Source: Alteromonas hispanica (GTDB lineage: Bacteria > Pseudomonadota > Gammaproteobacteria > Enterobacterales > Alteromonadaceae). Taken from it: a stretch of 64,000 nt of DNA. Both the position numbers and the translations under genes were made by a program. The DNA lies in the NCBI RefSeq assembly GCF_010500915.1, contig NZ_JAAAWP010000008.1, positions 62,001 through 126,000 on the forward strand, read 5' to 3'. This document shows, one piece after another, positions 1-10,912 of this stretch; the stretch's first letter is position 1, and each line of letters starts with the position of its first letter. Below the pieces are notes generated by a model, which ran no database searches, was not told the origin of the DNA, and worked only from the letters and a program-made list of their open reading frames with translations.

Positions 1-1913
<1,913 letters not shown>

Positions 1914-2017
1914 TTACCTAACAGTTCGACAGAGCGTACTTTTATGATTATTTACTAGGAAAGGCTAATGGTAAAGTGACTTAGAGCAATAAAGGTCAAC
2001 ACGCTCTTTTTAGGCCT

Positions 2018-2051
2018 AAAAAAAGCGAGGGCTTGTGAATAGCACCTCGCT
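2018..2051 (-). terminator. Rho-independent terminator after the proC-yggT-DUF4426 group
   Basis: Read on the minus strand, an 11-base arm at 2041-2051 pairs with 2024-2033 (one bulge) around a 7-base loop and is followed by a run of seven T (A-run at 2018-2024 on +). It lies downstream of the DUF4426 gene. Confidence 0.65.
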
Positions 2052-2095
2052 TGGTATCTGTTTTGCTTTTAGAGTTATCGGCGGGCCGAATGAAA

Positions 2096-2127
2096 AAAAC
2101 TGTCTGATAAAACTGTCTGAATAAAAC
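2096..2127. repeat. 13/14-bp direct repeat, two copies plus a partial
   Basis: AAAACTGTCTGAT at 2096-2108 is repeated as AAAACTGTCTGAAT at 2109-2122, and a third AAAAC starts at 2123. It lies 44-75 bp beyond the DUF4426 stop codon. The rest of the 1851-2170 gap holds only the terminator. Confidence 0.7.
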
Positions 2128-2170
2128 TCTTCCATGGCATTATACTAAATCAGCTCTGGCCTCAGATTTT

Positions 2171-2611
2171 TCAGCCATCGACATACATTTTTTGCTTAAA
2201 CTTTAACGTCTGCTGGCTTGAAGCCTTTTTCACGCTAATTTCGAAACGATATGTCTCTTGATCGCGAAACGGTAAGACAGCAAGATAATAGATAGCATCA
2301 CCGTCTTCCACCTTCTTGAACGAAAGGTCGCGTTTTTTCCCGAGTAAATTAGTGGCATGGCCGTCAACCGAAACCCGCTGTGCTTTACCTGAGTCTTTAT
2401 CGAGCACAGAAATATTAACTAAAGCATTGTACTTACTTCTTACAATCCCATAGTTTGCTGCAACCTCAGGAGTAAGAAAGGGGGTATTCACTACCATGTA
2501 GTGGACATCCCATTCGCCTAATGTCTGCTTTTGTTCTGCGTTAGCTTGAAGGCTCAAGCACATAAGCAACGCGCTTAAAAAAACTGCTGACACTTTTTTT
2601 ACTATCTTCAC
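2171..2611 (-). CDS. DUF4426 domain periplasmic protein
   Basis: 146 residues with a clear Sec signal peptide (basic MKIVKK start, hydrophobic stretch, probable cleavage after QANA). The remaining roughly 120 residues match my recollection of the DUF4426 family, small periplasmic proteins of unknown function usually encoded next to yggT and proC in marine gammaproteobacteria. That is the position here, about 100 bp after yggT and the last gene before a terminator. No catalytic motif is visible. The function is unknown; the membrane neighbour suggests an envelope role only by context. Confidence 0.8.
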   Translation of the reverse strand: MKIVKKVSAVFLSALLMCLSLQANAEQKQTLGEWDVHYMVVNTPFLTPEVAANYGIVRSKYNALVNISVLDKDSGKAQRVSVDGHATNLLGKKRDLSFKKVEDGDAIYYLAVLPFRDQETYRFEISVKKASSQQTLKFKQKMYVDG

Positions 2612-2712
2612 CGTCGCTCCTCGCTTTGATGTTTTTTTAAATTGTGCTTTTAAAACTTCAGCACTAACTTAAGCTGTTTTTACATTAGAGGCTGTATGCC
2701 AATTTTATACAC

Positions 2713-3252
2713 TCATAGCACTCTGAGAGCATCTTGGATCAACAGCTGTAAAAACTGTAATCCAATGATTGCAATCAGCACTGACAAATCAAGCCCGCCT
2801 AATGGAGGAATGATTTTGCGAATAGGCGCTAAAAAAGGCTCGGTAAGTTGATAAAGCACATAATCAACAGGAGATTGCCCTTGAGATACCCAACTAAGTA
2901 TAGCGCGTAGTAAAAGTACCCAAAACATGAGCGAGAGCGTTTCTTTTATCACGCCCATGAAAGACATAATTGCAATACCTATTGGGTTCAAAGTACCGCC
3001 CGATATCAATATCAGCGTGACGAGCTTCAATGCACAAACCGCGAGTGCTAAAACAAATGTGGCGGTATCAAATCTGCCTAATGACGGAATAACGCGTCGC
3101 AGCGGCCCCACTATAGGATGTGTTGCTTTCACAATAAACTGACTCATTGGGTTGTAAAAATCGGCTTGCACCATTTGCAGCCACAACCGCAATATGACAA
3201 TCATTAAGTAGAGATTGAATAGTGTATCAATCAAAAAAACCGTTGCGTTCAT
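2713..3252 (-). CDS. yggT: YggT family integral membrane protein
   Basis: 179 residues with four or five hydrophobic segments in two internally similar halves. Each half has a short hydrophilic stretch ending in a P-[FI]-x-x-[PI]-[IL]-R-[RK]-[VI]-I-P pattern (HPIVGPLRRVIPSLG and EPFLAPIRKIIPPLG). This duplicated YGGT repeat is diagnostic of the family. The molecular function is unresolved; roles in osmotic tolerance and envelope integrity have been proposed for relatives. It starts 21 bp after proC, so the two are probably cotranscribed. Confidence 0.9.
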   Translation of the reverse strand: MNATVFLIDTLFNLYLMIVILRLWLQMVQADFYNPMSQFIVKATHPIVGPLRRVIPSLGRFDTATFVLALAVCALKLVTLILISGGTLNPIGIAIMSFMGVIKETLSLMFWVLLLRAILSWVSQGQSPVDYVLYQLTEPFLAPIRKIIPPLGGLDLSVLIAIIGLQFLQLLIQDALRVL

Positions 3253-3273
3253 TTACTCTTGTTCCTACAAACG

Positions 3274-4095
3274 TTAAAGCTGTTTTGCCATTTCTTCGGC
3301 ACGGGCGACGGCAGCACGCATAGACTTGCTAATGATGTCTTTGAGGCCCTCGTCGATAAAGGTATTTACGGCTTGTGCCGTAGTTCCGCCCTTAGAGGTA
3401 ACTTGGGCACGCAGCTCGCTTAATTCAAGGTCTGGGTTATTACACACCATCTCGGCAGCGCCAAGCATGGCTTGCTGAACCATAAGACGAGACTGGTCTT
3501 TATCAAATCCCATGTTCATGGCTTCTTCTTGCATATTTTGAAGGAATAAGAAGAAGTAAGCTGGGCTGCTACCTGCAGCAGCAATTACGCCATTTATGCC
3601 GTCTTCGTGATCAACCCATACGGTTTCACCTACGCTGTTCATTACGTCATCAACGTAAGTTCGGTCTTCTTGAGATACCGTGCTGTCTGCATACATGCCT
3701 GACATGCCTTTACCTAGAAGGCTTGGGGTGTTGGGCATGATACGAACAACTGGGTAGTCACCACCTAACATCTCTTGTAAGCGAGACACCGGAAGACCTG
3801 CCGCAATGCTTAAAAATAGCTTACCCGCGAGGTCGTTGTTTTTCTGAAGGTCGGCACACATGTTGCCCATAATTTGCGGTTTTACTGCAAGTACAATGGC
3901 ATCGGCAAACTGGCAGGCTTCATCATTTGATTGTGTGGTTTGTATGCCAAATTCTTCTTTCAGCTTGTCTAGCTTCGGTGTAGACGGGTTAGCTGCAAGT
4001 ATATTTTCTTTTGCATAACCAGACTGAATTAACCCACTAATGATGCTGCGACTCATATTGCCTGCGCCAATAAATGCCAATTTTTTCTGTTGCAT
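3274..4095 (-). CDS. proC: Pyrroline-5-carboxylate reductase
   Basis: Catalyses the last step of proline synthesis, reducing 1-pyrroline-5-carboxylate with NAD(P)H. I place the start at the ATG at 4093-4095 (MQQKKLAFIGAG), giving 273 residues, the normal family length; the reading frame is open for 15 more codons upstream but they do not look like ProC. The N-terminal Rossmann motif FIGAGNMSRS and the C-terminal family signature region (LRAQVTSKGGTTAQA) are intact. It leads the proC-yggT-DUF4426 group and lies downstream of yggS, an arrangement common in Proteobacteria. Confidence 0.95.
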   Translation of the reverse strand: MQQKKLAFIGAGNMSRSIISGLIQSGYAKENILAANPSTPKLDKLKEEFGIQTTQSNDEACQFADAIVLAVKPQIMGNMCADLQKNNDLAGKLFLSIAAGLPVSRLQEMLGGDYPVVRIMPNTPSLLGKGMSGMYADSTVSQEDRTYVDDVMNSVGETVWVDHEDGINGVIAAAGSSPAYFFLFLQNMQEEAMNMGFDKDQSRLMVQQAMLGAAEMVCNNPDLELSELRAQVTSKGGTTAQAVNTFIDEGLKDIISKSMRAAVARAEEMAKQL

Positions 4096-4270
4096 GTAAA
4101 TCCTTACTGTTGTCTGTGTAATTCTTAATTCAACACGCAAAATTGCACAAATGTATATTCGTAACTGCGTATTGCTTTTATAAGTAGCTTAAGTGCACTT
4201 TTAAAACGTCAACGCCACTGTGTTTATCGCTAACGCTGCATTTTATTACGTTACTGTTTTGCGAAGTGAC

Positions 4271-4957
4271 TTAACCACGCTTACCAAAAATTGCTGTGCC
4301 TATGCGCACCATGGTAGAACCATTTTTGATAGCCGCGTGCATATCGCTACTCATTCCTACCGATAGGGTATCAAAATTGGCCAGCGATTTGTGGTAATGG
4401 TCATATAATTCCTTCAGCTTACCGAGAGTGCTTTGTTGCTCTTCATCACTTGGGTTGGCTTTTGGAATAGCCATAATCCCGCGAAGACATAGGTTTTCTT
4501 GCGACTTAATAAACTGAATTAAGCTGTCAAGTTGGTCTGGTTTCACGCCAGATTTACTCTCTTCGTCATCGATGTTGAGCTGAATGCAAACATTTAATGG
4601 AGGTAAATTGTCAGGACGTTGCTCGTTTAGTCTTCGAGCTATTTTTTCTCTATCTACAGATTGCACCCAATCGAAATGTTCTGAAACGACTTTGGTTTTA
4701 TTCGACTGTATGGGGCCTATCATGTGCCACTCTATGTCGGTGAGGTGAGCAAGTTCCTGAACTTTTTCAACACCTTCCTGAACATAGTTCTCTGCGAACA
4801 TTCGTTGTCCCGCTTCATACGCTTCAATAATATCCGATACGGGTTTTGTTTTGCTAACCGCTAGTAATTTGACTGAATTTGGTGGACGATGTACTGAAGT
4901 AGCGGCTTGTGTGATTCCCTGAAGTGCGGAATCTATTCTTTCTGCTATTGTTTGCAT
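4271..4957 (-). CDS. yggS: YggS-type PLP homeostasis protein
   Basis: 228 residues forming a single alanine-racemase-like barrel that binds pyridoxal 5'-phosphate without a known enzymatic reaction. The PLP-binding lysine is K36 in LLAVSKTKP, the same number as in E. coli YggS, and the phosphate-binding end SVGMSSDMHAAI plus the final VRIGTAIFG are present. The family buffers PLP and affects amino-acid pools, which fits its place upstream of proC (gap of about 175 bp). Its start is only 27 bp from the divergent pilT start, so the two promoters must overlap or lie inside each other's genes. Confidence 0.93.
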   Translation of the reverse strand: MQTIAERIDSALQGITQAATSVHRPPNSVKLLAVSKTKPVSDIIEAYEAGQRMFAENYVQEGVEKVQELAHLTDIEWHMIGPIQSNKTKVVSEHFDWVQSVDREKIARRLNEQRPDNLPPLNVCIQLNIDDEESKSGVKPDQLDSLIQFIKSQENLCLRGIMAIPKANPSDEEQQSTLGKLKELYDHYHKSLANFDTLSVGMSSDMHAAIKNGSTMVRIGTAIFGKRG

Positions 4958-4984
4958 TATTCACCTTGTTATGGAGAAGTTGTT

Positions 4985-6028
4985 GTGGATATTACCGAAC
5001 TTTTAGCGTTTAGTGTTAAGAATAACGCCTCAGATTTACACTTGTCAGCCGGACTTCCGCCGCTAATTCGCGTAGACGGCGAAATGCGCAAGCTCAATGT
5101 CCCAGCACTTGATCACAAGCAGGTTCACGGGCTCGTTTATGAAATCATGAACGATATGCAACGTAAAGAATACGAGGAAAATCTAGAAACCGATTTTTCT
5201 TTTGAAGTAAAAGGGCTGTCGCGCTTTCGTGTCAACGCGTTTGTTCAAAACCGCGGTGCCGCCGCTGTACTTCGTACTATTCCTAGCGACGTTCTGACTC
5301 TTGAAGATTTAGGCGCGCCGGATATTTTTAAGGAAATTATTAATCAGCCAACCGGCATTGTTTTAGTAACCGGTGCAACGGGCTCCGGTAAAAGTACTAC
5401 GTTAGCGGCCATGGTAGACCACATTAATACTCACAAGCGTGAGCACATTCTTACTATCGAAGACCCCATCGAATTTGTTCACGACAACAAACTTAGTTTG
5501 GTCAACCAGCGGGAAGTACATCGAGATACGCATTCATTTAATAATGCTTTGCGATCGGCATTACGTGAAGACCCCGACGTTATCCTTGTAGGTGAGCTTC
5601 GAGATTTAGAAACCATTCGACTAGCTATATCAGCCGCAGAAACCGGCCATTTGGTATTTGGTACTTTGCACACTAACTCCGCGCCAAAAACTATCGACCG
5701 TATTATCGACGTGTTTCCTGCAGAAGAAAAATCGATGGTGCGTTCAATGTTATCAGAATCTTTGCGGGCGGTTATATCTCAAACGCTGCTCAAGAAAATA
5801 GGCGGTGGGCGTGTGGCAGCTCATGAGATAATGGTAGGAATACCGGCAATCAGAAACCTTATTCGTGAAGATAAAGTCCCGCAAATGTATTCAGTGATTC
5901 AAACTGGACAGGCACACGGTATGCAAACCATGGATCAATGCTTACAACGGTTAGTGGCTATGGGTGTTATCACTAAGCAAGACGCCGCGGCAAAATCGGT
6001 TGATAAACAGGCCATGAATAGCTTTTAG
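4985..6028 (+). CDS. pilT: Type IV pilus retraction ATPase PilT
   Basis: Hexameric cytoplasmic ATPase that drives pilus disassembly in twitching motility. I choose the GTG at 4985 (reads (M)DITELLAFSV), with a GGAGA ribosome site about 9 bases upstream. This gives 347 residues, the family norm; the open frame extends back to 4907 into the yggS coding region. Visible motifs: Walker A GATGSGKS at residues 130-137, the Asp-box and Walker B region (DPDVILVGELRD), the His box (TGHLVFGTLHT) and the AIRNLIRE motif needed for retraction. pilU follows 58 bp downstream. Confidence 0.95.
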   Translation: MDITELLAFSVKNNASDLHLSAGLPPLIRVDGEMRKLNVPALDHKQVHGLVYEIMNDMQRKEYEENLETDFSFEVKGLSRFRVNAFVQNRGAAAVLRTIPSDVLTLEDLGAPDIFKEIINQPTGIVLVTGATGSGKSTTLAAMVDHINTHKREHILTIEDPIEFVHDNKLSLVNQREVHRDTHSFNNALRSALREDPDVILVGELRDLETIRLAISAAETGHLVFGTLHTNSAPKTIDRIIDVFPAEEKSMVRSMLSESLRAVISQTLLKKIGGGRVAAHEIMVGIPAIRNLIREDKVPQMYSVIQTGQAHGMQTMDQCLQRLVAMGVITKQDAAAKSVDKQAMNSF

Positions 6029-6039
6029 AGTGACTTTTT

Positions 6040-6059
6040 AGGGGGATTTTAGGCCCCCT
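6040..6059. other. Small hairpin between pilT and pilU
   Basis: AGGGGG at 6040-6045 and CCCCCT at 6054-6059 can pair around an 8-base loop. No T-run follows, so this may be an RNA-stability or translation element, not a terminator. Confidence 0.35.
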
Positions 6060-6086
6060 CTCCATGAACTATCTTCGGGAACAAGC

Positions 6087-7199
6087 ATGCTAGACTCTCT
6101 TTTACAAAAAATGATTGATACCAATGCCTCAGATTTATTCGTAACGGCAAACTTTCCGATCAGTGCCAAGATAAACGGAAAGCTTACACCTATTTCCGAT
6201 AGCGCAACTTCTGAGGAAACTGCTCTCGCTCTGGTTCACGAAGCCATGACAGAGAAACAGCAAAAGGAATTTCACGAATCTAAAGAGTGTAATTTTGCGA
6301 TTGTAAGAGAGGGCATTGGACGCTTTCGTTGCTCAGCATTTTGGCAGCGCGATCAAGCGGGTATGGTTATTAGGCGTATAGTGACTCAAATCCCTAAAGC
6401 GGATGATTTAGGGCTTCCCAGAGTTTTAAAAGAAATCATTATGGCAAAACGCGGTTTAGTGCTATTTGTTGGCGGAACGGGTACCGGTAAATCAACATCA
6501 TTAGCGGCGTTAATTGGCCATAGAAATGAGAACTCTCACGGTCACATTCTTACCATTGAAGACCCGATCGAGTTTGTTCATGAGCATAAAAATTGCGTCA
6601 TCACTCAGCGCGAAGTGGGCATTGACACCCAGTCGTTTGACGACGCTTTAAAAAGCTCTTTACGACAAGCCCCTGACGTCATACTCATTGGGGAAATTCG
6701 CTCTATGGAGACCATGGAATACGCTATGTCGTTTGCAGATACAGGGCACCTTTGTGTTGCAACTTTGCATGCAAACAACGCTAATCAGGCCATCGAGCGG
6801 ATAATGCACTTAGCGCCAAAGGATATGCATGACAAGCTGCGATTCGATTTGAGTTTGAATATTCGCGCCATTGTAGCCCAGCAACTTGTTCCTACCCCTG
6901 ATGGTAAGGGGCGCGTAGCCGCTATAGAAGTTTTATTGAATACGCCACTTGTGCGCGACCTTATTCAGCGAAATGAAATAGGCAGCCTTAAAGAGGCGAT
7001 GAAGAAAGGGAAAGAGCAGGGAATGCAAACCTTCGATATGGCGCTTTATGACCTTTACAAACAGGGCCGTGTTGAAATGGATCAGGCTCTGCACCACGCA
7101 GACTCGCCTAACGATTTGCGTTTGATGATAAAGTTAGACGCCAGCGACAATTCAAGTTTAGGAACACTGTCGAACGTGTCGTTTGACATGGATGACTAG
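6087..7199 (+). CDS. pilU: Type IV pilus accessory retraction ATPase PilU
   Basis: 370 residues, a PilT paralogue that assists retraction under load. Walker A GGTGTGKST, Walker B region APDVILIGEIRS and the His box TGHLCVATLHA are intact. The C-terminal tail beyond the ATPase domain (ending SNVSFDMDD) is longer and more acidic than in PilT, as is usual for PilU. It is cotranscribed with pilT. The pilA-pilC-pilD genes that complete the system lie about 50 kb away in this window. Confidence 0.93.
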   Translation: MLDSLLQKMIDTNASDLFVTANFPISAKINGKLTPISDSATSEETALALVHEAMTEKQQKEFHESKECNFAIVREGIGRFRCSAFWQRDQAGMVIRRIVTQIPKADDLGLPRVLKEIIMAKRGLVLFVGGTGTGKSTSLAALIGHRNENSHGHILTIEDPIEFVHEHKNCVITQREVGIDTQSFDDALKSSLRQAPDVILIGEIRSMETMEYAMSFADTGHLCVATLHANNANQAIERIMHLAPKDMHDKLRFDLSLNIRAIVAQQLVPTPDGKGRVAAIEVLLNTPLVRDLIQRNEIGSLKEAMKKGKEQGMQTFDMALYDLYKQGRVEMDQALHHADSPNDLRLMIKLDASDNSSLGTLSNVSFDMDD

Positions 7200-7253
7200 A
7201 CATTTTCGCTTACACGGGTAGCTTACTGTAAAAGACTGTTAGGGAATGAACGC

Positions 7254-7574
7254 TTGAAAAAACTGTTTGCCTCAGAAGATGCCTTTGAGCTTCAAGCCAT
7301 TCGCAGTGAGCTTGATGCACTGGCCATCCCCTATATGGTAAAAAATGAGTTCGCAGGTGGCGCGCTTGGTGAATTACCTTGGCAAGAAGCACAGCAAGAA
7401 TTATGGCTAGTAGATGAAACATGGTTCAATCGTGCATCTAAAGTGGTTAATGCGTTTGAAAGTAAGCTCAAACCCACCGCGGAAAGTGATAGGAACGAAT
7501 GGACATGCAGTGAGTGTGGCGAAGAAAATGGCGGCGCATTTGAAGTATGCTGGCAATGTAGCAAGGCCCGATAG
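7254..7574 (+). CDS. DUF2007-type protein with C-terminal zinc ribbon
   Basis: 106 residues starting at a TTG (7254) with an AGGGA ribosome site 8 bases upstream; no ATG gives the full domain. The first 70 residues look like a DUF2007 signal-transducing fold (KKLFASEDAFELQAIRSEL at the front). The end carries two CxxC pairs (CSECGEE and CWQCSKA), a RanBP2/zinc-ribbon-like knuckle. It follows pilU by 54 bp and may be cotranscribed with it. The function is unknown; a link to pili is only positional. Confidence 0.78.
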   Translation: MKKLFASEDAFELQAIRSELDALAIPYMVKNEFAGGALGELPWQEAQQELWLVDETWFNRASKVVNAFESKLKPTAESDRNEWTCSECGEENGGAFEVCWQCSKAR

Positions 7575-7605
7575 TCTATCAGCAGTCTATCAGCAGTCTA
7601 TCAGC
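7573..7605. repeat. Perfect 11-bp tandem repeat, three copies, over the ruvX stop codon
   Basis: AGTCTATCAGC occurs three times head to tail at 7573-7583, 7584-7594 and 7595-7605. The third copy contains the ruvX stop codon (7601-7603, minus strand) and the first begins at the stop codon of the DUF2007 gene. Confidence 0.97.
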
Positions 7606-8056
7606 TGAAGGCGTTTTCAACCCAGCTGGTGAAAATGACGCATGCCGAAACGCTGTCTACCTTATCCTTAGTCAACTTTTTGTACCCACCCAGTTCAAAT
7701 AGCATGGCTTTGGCGTCTGTCGTGGTTAAACGCTCGTCACATAACTCTACATTCACTTTAAAGCGACCATGTAAACGGTTAGCAAATTTACGAGCACGCT
7801 GCGTCATCTCTTGCTCAGTGCCGTCCATGTTAAGCGGTAGTCCCACAACGACAGCGTGAGGAAGCCATTCAGCGTATAGTTTTTCAATCAGGCTCCAATC
7901 GGGAATGCCATCTCGCGCTTTCAATGCTGAAAGCGGTGATGCGGTGCCTGTGATCTCTTGGCCTACCGCCACACCAATGCTTTTGGTTCCGAAGTCGAAG
8001 GCCAGAACCGTTCGGTTTCCAATGTGTTCTTGAGAGTTACCTTGAGATTTATGCAT
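7601..8056 (-). CDS. ruvX: Putative pre-16S rRNA nuclease / Holliday junction resolvase RuvX (YqgF)
   Basis: 151 residues with an RNase H-like fold. The first acidic motif is [15 protein letters not shown], the second region [11 protein letters not shown] and the third CDERLTT, followed by [11 protein letters not shown] with the last catalytic Asp. YqgF is known for processing the 16S rRNA 5' end and was earlier proposed as a resolvase. Its start overlaps the yqgE end by 8 bp, so translation is coupled. It is the last gene of rsmE-gshB-yqgE-ruvX. Confidence 0.93.
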   Translation of the reverse strand: MHKSQGNSQEHIGNRTVLAFDFGTKSIGVAVGQEITGTASPLSALKARDGIPDWSLIEKLYAEWLPHAVVVGLPLNMDGTEQEMTQRARKFANRLHGRFKVNVELCDERLTTTDAKAMLFELGGYKKLTKDKVDSVSACVIFTSWVENAFS

Positions 8057-8615
8057 GGCCAGAACCAGGCGCTAACTGCCATACATCAACGCCTAACTTG
8101 TTCACCGTAGCCTGCCATTTTTTGTGAATTGGCGTATGAAATAGTATATCTTCGTCGGCTTCAATGGTAAGCCACGCGTTTTCCTGCATTTCTTGTTCAA
8201 GCTGGCCTTTAGACCAGCCAGCAAAGCCCAACGCTATGATGACGTCATCTGGACCTTCATCGTTGCCAATTGCCGTTAGAATATCTTTCGATGTGGTTAC
8301 CATAATGCCCGGCGCTAGCGCGAGGCTAGAGGCCCATCCCTTTTGCGTAGAATGCAGTACAAAGCCTCTTTCTTGGCTTACTGGACCGCCTGCTAGAACA
8401 ATTTGTTCCGCTTTGTCTGCAGAAACATCAAGCTCTTTATCCGTTTGCTCAAGTAACTGCTTTACATTCATTGTTGAGGGTTGATTGACAACAATACCCA
8501 TTGCGCCATCGGCGTCGTGCTCGCACACATAAATGAGGGAGCGAGAAAAGTAAGGATCGTCTAGGCTTGGCATGGCTACCAAAAAATGATTTTTTAAACT
8601 CTTTAATTCCGTCAT
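8049..8615 (-). CDS. yqgE: YqgE/AlgH family protein
   Basis: 188 residues matching the YqgE/AlgH family (DUF179). It begins with the typical [17 protein letters not shown] block and contains [23 protein letters not shown] and [13 protein letters not shown]. The structure of relatives is known but the biochemical role is not; AlgH was named for an effect on alginate regulation. The gene sits between gshB and ruvX, the conserved order in gammaproteobacteria, and overlaps ruvX by 8 bp. Confidence 0.94.
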   Translation of the reverse strand: MTELKSLKNHFLVAMPSLDDPYFSRSLIYVCEHDADGAMGIVVNQPSTMNVKQLLEQTDKELDVSADKAEQIVLAGGPVSQERGFVLHSTQKGWASSLALAPGIMVTTSKDILTAIGNDEGPDDVIIALGFAGWSKGQLEQEMQENAWLTIEADEDILFHTPIHKKWQATVNKLGVDVWQLAPGSGHA

Positions 8616-8656
8616 ATTTTCTCAGTCTTGCTACATCGGTATTGTTTCAATACGCC

Positions 8657-9610
8657 CTAGTTATGTGCCAATCTCTTTTCAATGGCTTCAAATAGTTTTT
8701 CCATAATATTAATTTCAAAGTGTGCTTCAATTTCTCGAACACACGTTGGGCTTGTAATATTTATTTCGGTTATTTTATTACCTATCACGTCTAAGCCAAC
8801 GAACAATATATTATTTTCTTTCAAGGTTGGCGCAATTGCTTCGGCTAATGCTTTATCAGACTCTGAAATTGCCTGAGGGCGGCCTGTTCCGCCTGCTGCA
8901 AGATTACCTCTAGTTTCCCCTTTAGTTGGAAGACGAGCTAAGCAGTAAGGCATAACTTCACCATCAACGATGAGCACCCGCTTGTCTCCGTCTTTAATCT
9001 CAGGCAGATACTCTTGAACCATCATATATCGTGTGCCAAGTTGGGTGAGGGTTTCTATAATCACACCAAGATTATTACCGTCTGGTTTTACTCTGAATAT
9101 AGAAGCGCCGCCCATTCCATCAAGTGGCTTACAAATTATATCTTTGTATTTTGCGTGAAATTCTCGAATAGGTACTTGGTTATTAGCTACAAGCGTGGCA
9201 GGGATGTGCTCAGGGAAATACGATGTAAAAAGCTTTTCATTATAATCGCGCAGAGCCTGCGGATTATTGACTACCAATGCTCCGGCGTCTTGGGCTAGTG
9301 ATAGCATTTGTGTAGCATAAAGAAACTCGCTGTCGAAAGGCGGATCTTTTCTCATCAGCAGTACGTCAATATCACCAAGGTGAACTGTATTTGTTTCGGT
9401 TATTTCATAAAAGTCGGTTGGTTGATCTTTGACTAATACTGTTTTTGCCACCCCCATAGGTTTACCGTTTTCTAGATAGAGATCTTTCAACTCAAAGTAT
9501 ACGACCTTAGCACCCCGGCGCTGTGCTTCCAGCATCATTGCGAGGCTTGTATCTTTATGTGGAGTTATCGCCTCGATTGGGTCCATTATTACGCCAACAG
9601 TGTATTGCAT
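8657..9610 (-). CDS. gshB: Glutathione synthetase
   Basis: Joins gamma-glutamylcysteine and glycine with ATP. The ATG at 9608-9610 (MQYTVGVIMDPI) gives 317 residues, matching the family; an open frame 24 codons longer upstream is not conserved in character. ATP-grasp features are visible: ICKPLDGMGGASIF, MVQEYLPEI, GDKRVLIVDGEVM, and the C-terminal EINITSPTCVREIE metal/substrate block. It lies between rsmE and yqgE on the same strand. Confidence 0.95.
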   Translation of the reverse strand: MQYTVGVIMDPIEAITPHKDTSLAMMLEAQRRGAKVVYFELKDLYLENGKPMGVAKTVLVKDQPTDFYEITETNTVHLGDIDVLLMRKDPPFDSEFLYATQMLSLAQDAGALVVNNPQALRDYNEKLFTSYFPEHIPATLVANNQVPIREFHAKYKDIICKPLDGMGGASIFRVKPDGNNLGVIIETLTQLGTRYMMVQEYLPEIKDGDKRVLIVDGEVMPYCLARLPTKGETRGNLAAGGTGRPQAISESDKALAEAIAPTLKENNILFVGLDVIGNKITEINITSPTCVREIEAHFEINIMEKLFEAIEKRLAHN

Positions 9611-9738
9611 AGAGTTCTCGCTTGAATTAACGGTAAATAAGTAAATAGCAATAATACCCCATATGTTGGGGCGTTTTAGCATAGTATCAAGTTACGTTAA
9701 GTATTTCAGTTGGGGCTTTTTAGGTTGGCCAGACCTCA

Positions 9739-10467
9739 CTAAAAGTCACCGTGCAACGACTGTAGGATACTTAATGAAGTAATGGCCGCTGTTTCTGTTC
9801 TCAGTATACGGGGACCAAGACTGACAGAAATATACCCATTTTCATTTGCTTGGTGTATTTCGGAATCTGATAGCCCACCCTCAGGCCCAATAAGTAATCG
9901 ATACCCTTGTGTATTATAAGGCTGTCGAGCTAAAGGCTGAGTTGCGCCAGGAGCAAGTACCAGTCGAGAGGTTGACGTGGAATGAGAAAGCCATTGCCCT
10001 ATAGATACAGGTTCATTTAGCTTGGGAATAACGTTACGACCGCTTTGTTCACAAGCCCCAATAATGATTTTTTGCCATTGTTGTAATTTCTTTTCCCAAC
10101 GAGCTGGGTCTAATTTAACTGCGCATCGCTCTGTGATGATTGGGGTAATTTCACTTACCCCTAATTCAACGCCCTTTTGAAGCACAGTGTCCATTCTGTC
10201 GCCTTTTGATACGCCTTGGCCCAAGTGCAGATGAAGGGGGGATTCGTTTGAGACAGACAAGCAAGCATCGATTTCCACAATGACCTTTTTGCGCTGAACA
10301 TTAATAATAAGGCCGCTGTATTCATTACCATCGCCGTTAAATAAAACAATGGGGCGGTTTGCCTTCAACCGAAGTACAGTGGCCACGTGATGTGCAGCTT
10401 CTGGAGTTAATTCAAACTCTTGTTCTACGGTGATAGCGTTGGGGTAATAGACTCTTGGTATGCGCAT
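9739..10467 (-). CDS. rsmE: 16S rRNA m3U1498 methyltransferase
   Basis: 242 residues of the SPOUT methyltransferase class. The N-terminal PUA-like part contains HHVATVLRLK. The C-terminal knot has the SAM-binding signatures LLIGPEGGLSDSE and LGPRILRTETA, the strongest RsmE identifiers. It modifies U1498 of 16S rRNA in the 30S subunit. It heads the rsmE-gshB-yqgE-ruvX group, with a gap of about 130 bp before gshB. Confidence 0.94.
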   Translation of the reverse strand: MRIPRVYYPNAITVEQEFELTPEAAHHVATVLRLKANRPIVLFNGDGNEYSGLIINVQRKKVIVEIDACLSVSNESPLHLHLGQGVSKGDRMDTVLQKGVELGVSEITPIITERCAVKLDPARWEKKLQQWQKIIIGACEQSGRNVIPKLNEPVSIGQWLSHSTSTSRLVLAPGATQPLARQPYNTQGYRLLIGPEGGLSDSEIHQANENGYISVSLGPRILRTETAAITSLSILQSLHGDF

Positions 10468-10598
10468 GTGAAAAAAGACAAAAATTATTTAGCGCTATGA
10501 TACGTGGGGAAGGGGCCGACTTGCAACGCTATCACTGCCGAAAAAATGGTACTGCCCTAATAGGCTACCAGTCAATCAGCGACAAACCCAGGTGATCA

Positions 10599-10642
10599 AA
10601 CAAGTACTGAACAAGTATTAGGCAAGTACTAAACAAATACTA
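10599..10642. repeat. 11-bp imperfect tandem repeat, four copies, ending in a stop codon
   Basis: Units AACAAGTACTG (10599), AACAAGTATTA (10610), GGCAAGTACTA (10621) and AACAAATACTA (10632-10642) keep an exact 11-bp period. The last three bases of the fourth unit are the stop codon (CTA on +) of the small membrane-protein gene on the minus strand. Confidence 0.9.
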
Positions 10643-10912
10643 AATTACCTGTGCTGCTCGCGCTGGGCTTTGACCCGTGGGGGCACTGGAAACCTTTGAC
10701 TCGTTAAGTGCTTTCGAGTCATTTGTGTCTACTGCTGGATAGTGCATTGCTGCGGAACGGTTAGCTTGAGGTGCTAGCTTTGATGACTCTGTCGCTTTTA
10801 AATCTGCTGAATTTGAATTTCTTGCATGCTTTGTGTGCCTGCCTTTGTCTGGACGTAAAGCGTAAATAAAAATTCCAGACACTACGACAAATAGGGTGGT
10901 TAAAAGCAGCAT
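10640..10912 (-). CDS. Small single-pass membrane protein, unknown function
   Basis: 90 residues. Residues 1-19 form one hydrophobic helix (LLLTTLFVVVSGIFIYAL), followed by a basic patch RPDKGRHTKHAR and a low-complexity tail rich in Ser, Ala and Asn. An AAGGA ribosome site 7 bases before the ATG supports translation. I do not recognise a family. It stands alone between rsmE and mscS, and its stop codon is embedded in an 11-bp tandem repeat. Confidence 0.6.
   Translation of the reverse strand: MLLLTTLFVVVSGIFIYALRPDKGRHTKHARNSNSADLKATESSKLAPQANRSAAMHYPAVDTNDSKALNESKVSSAPTGQSPARAAQVI

Noticed and set aside
9014..9298. Plus-strand open frame of 94 codons inside gshB
   Set aside because: Entirely antisense to a clear glutathione synthetase; a shadow frame.
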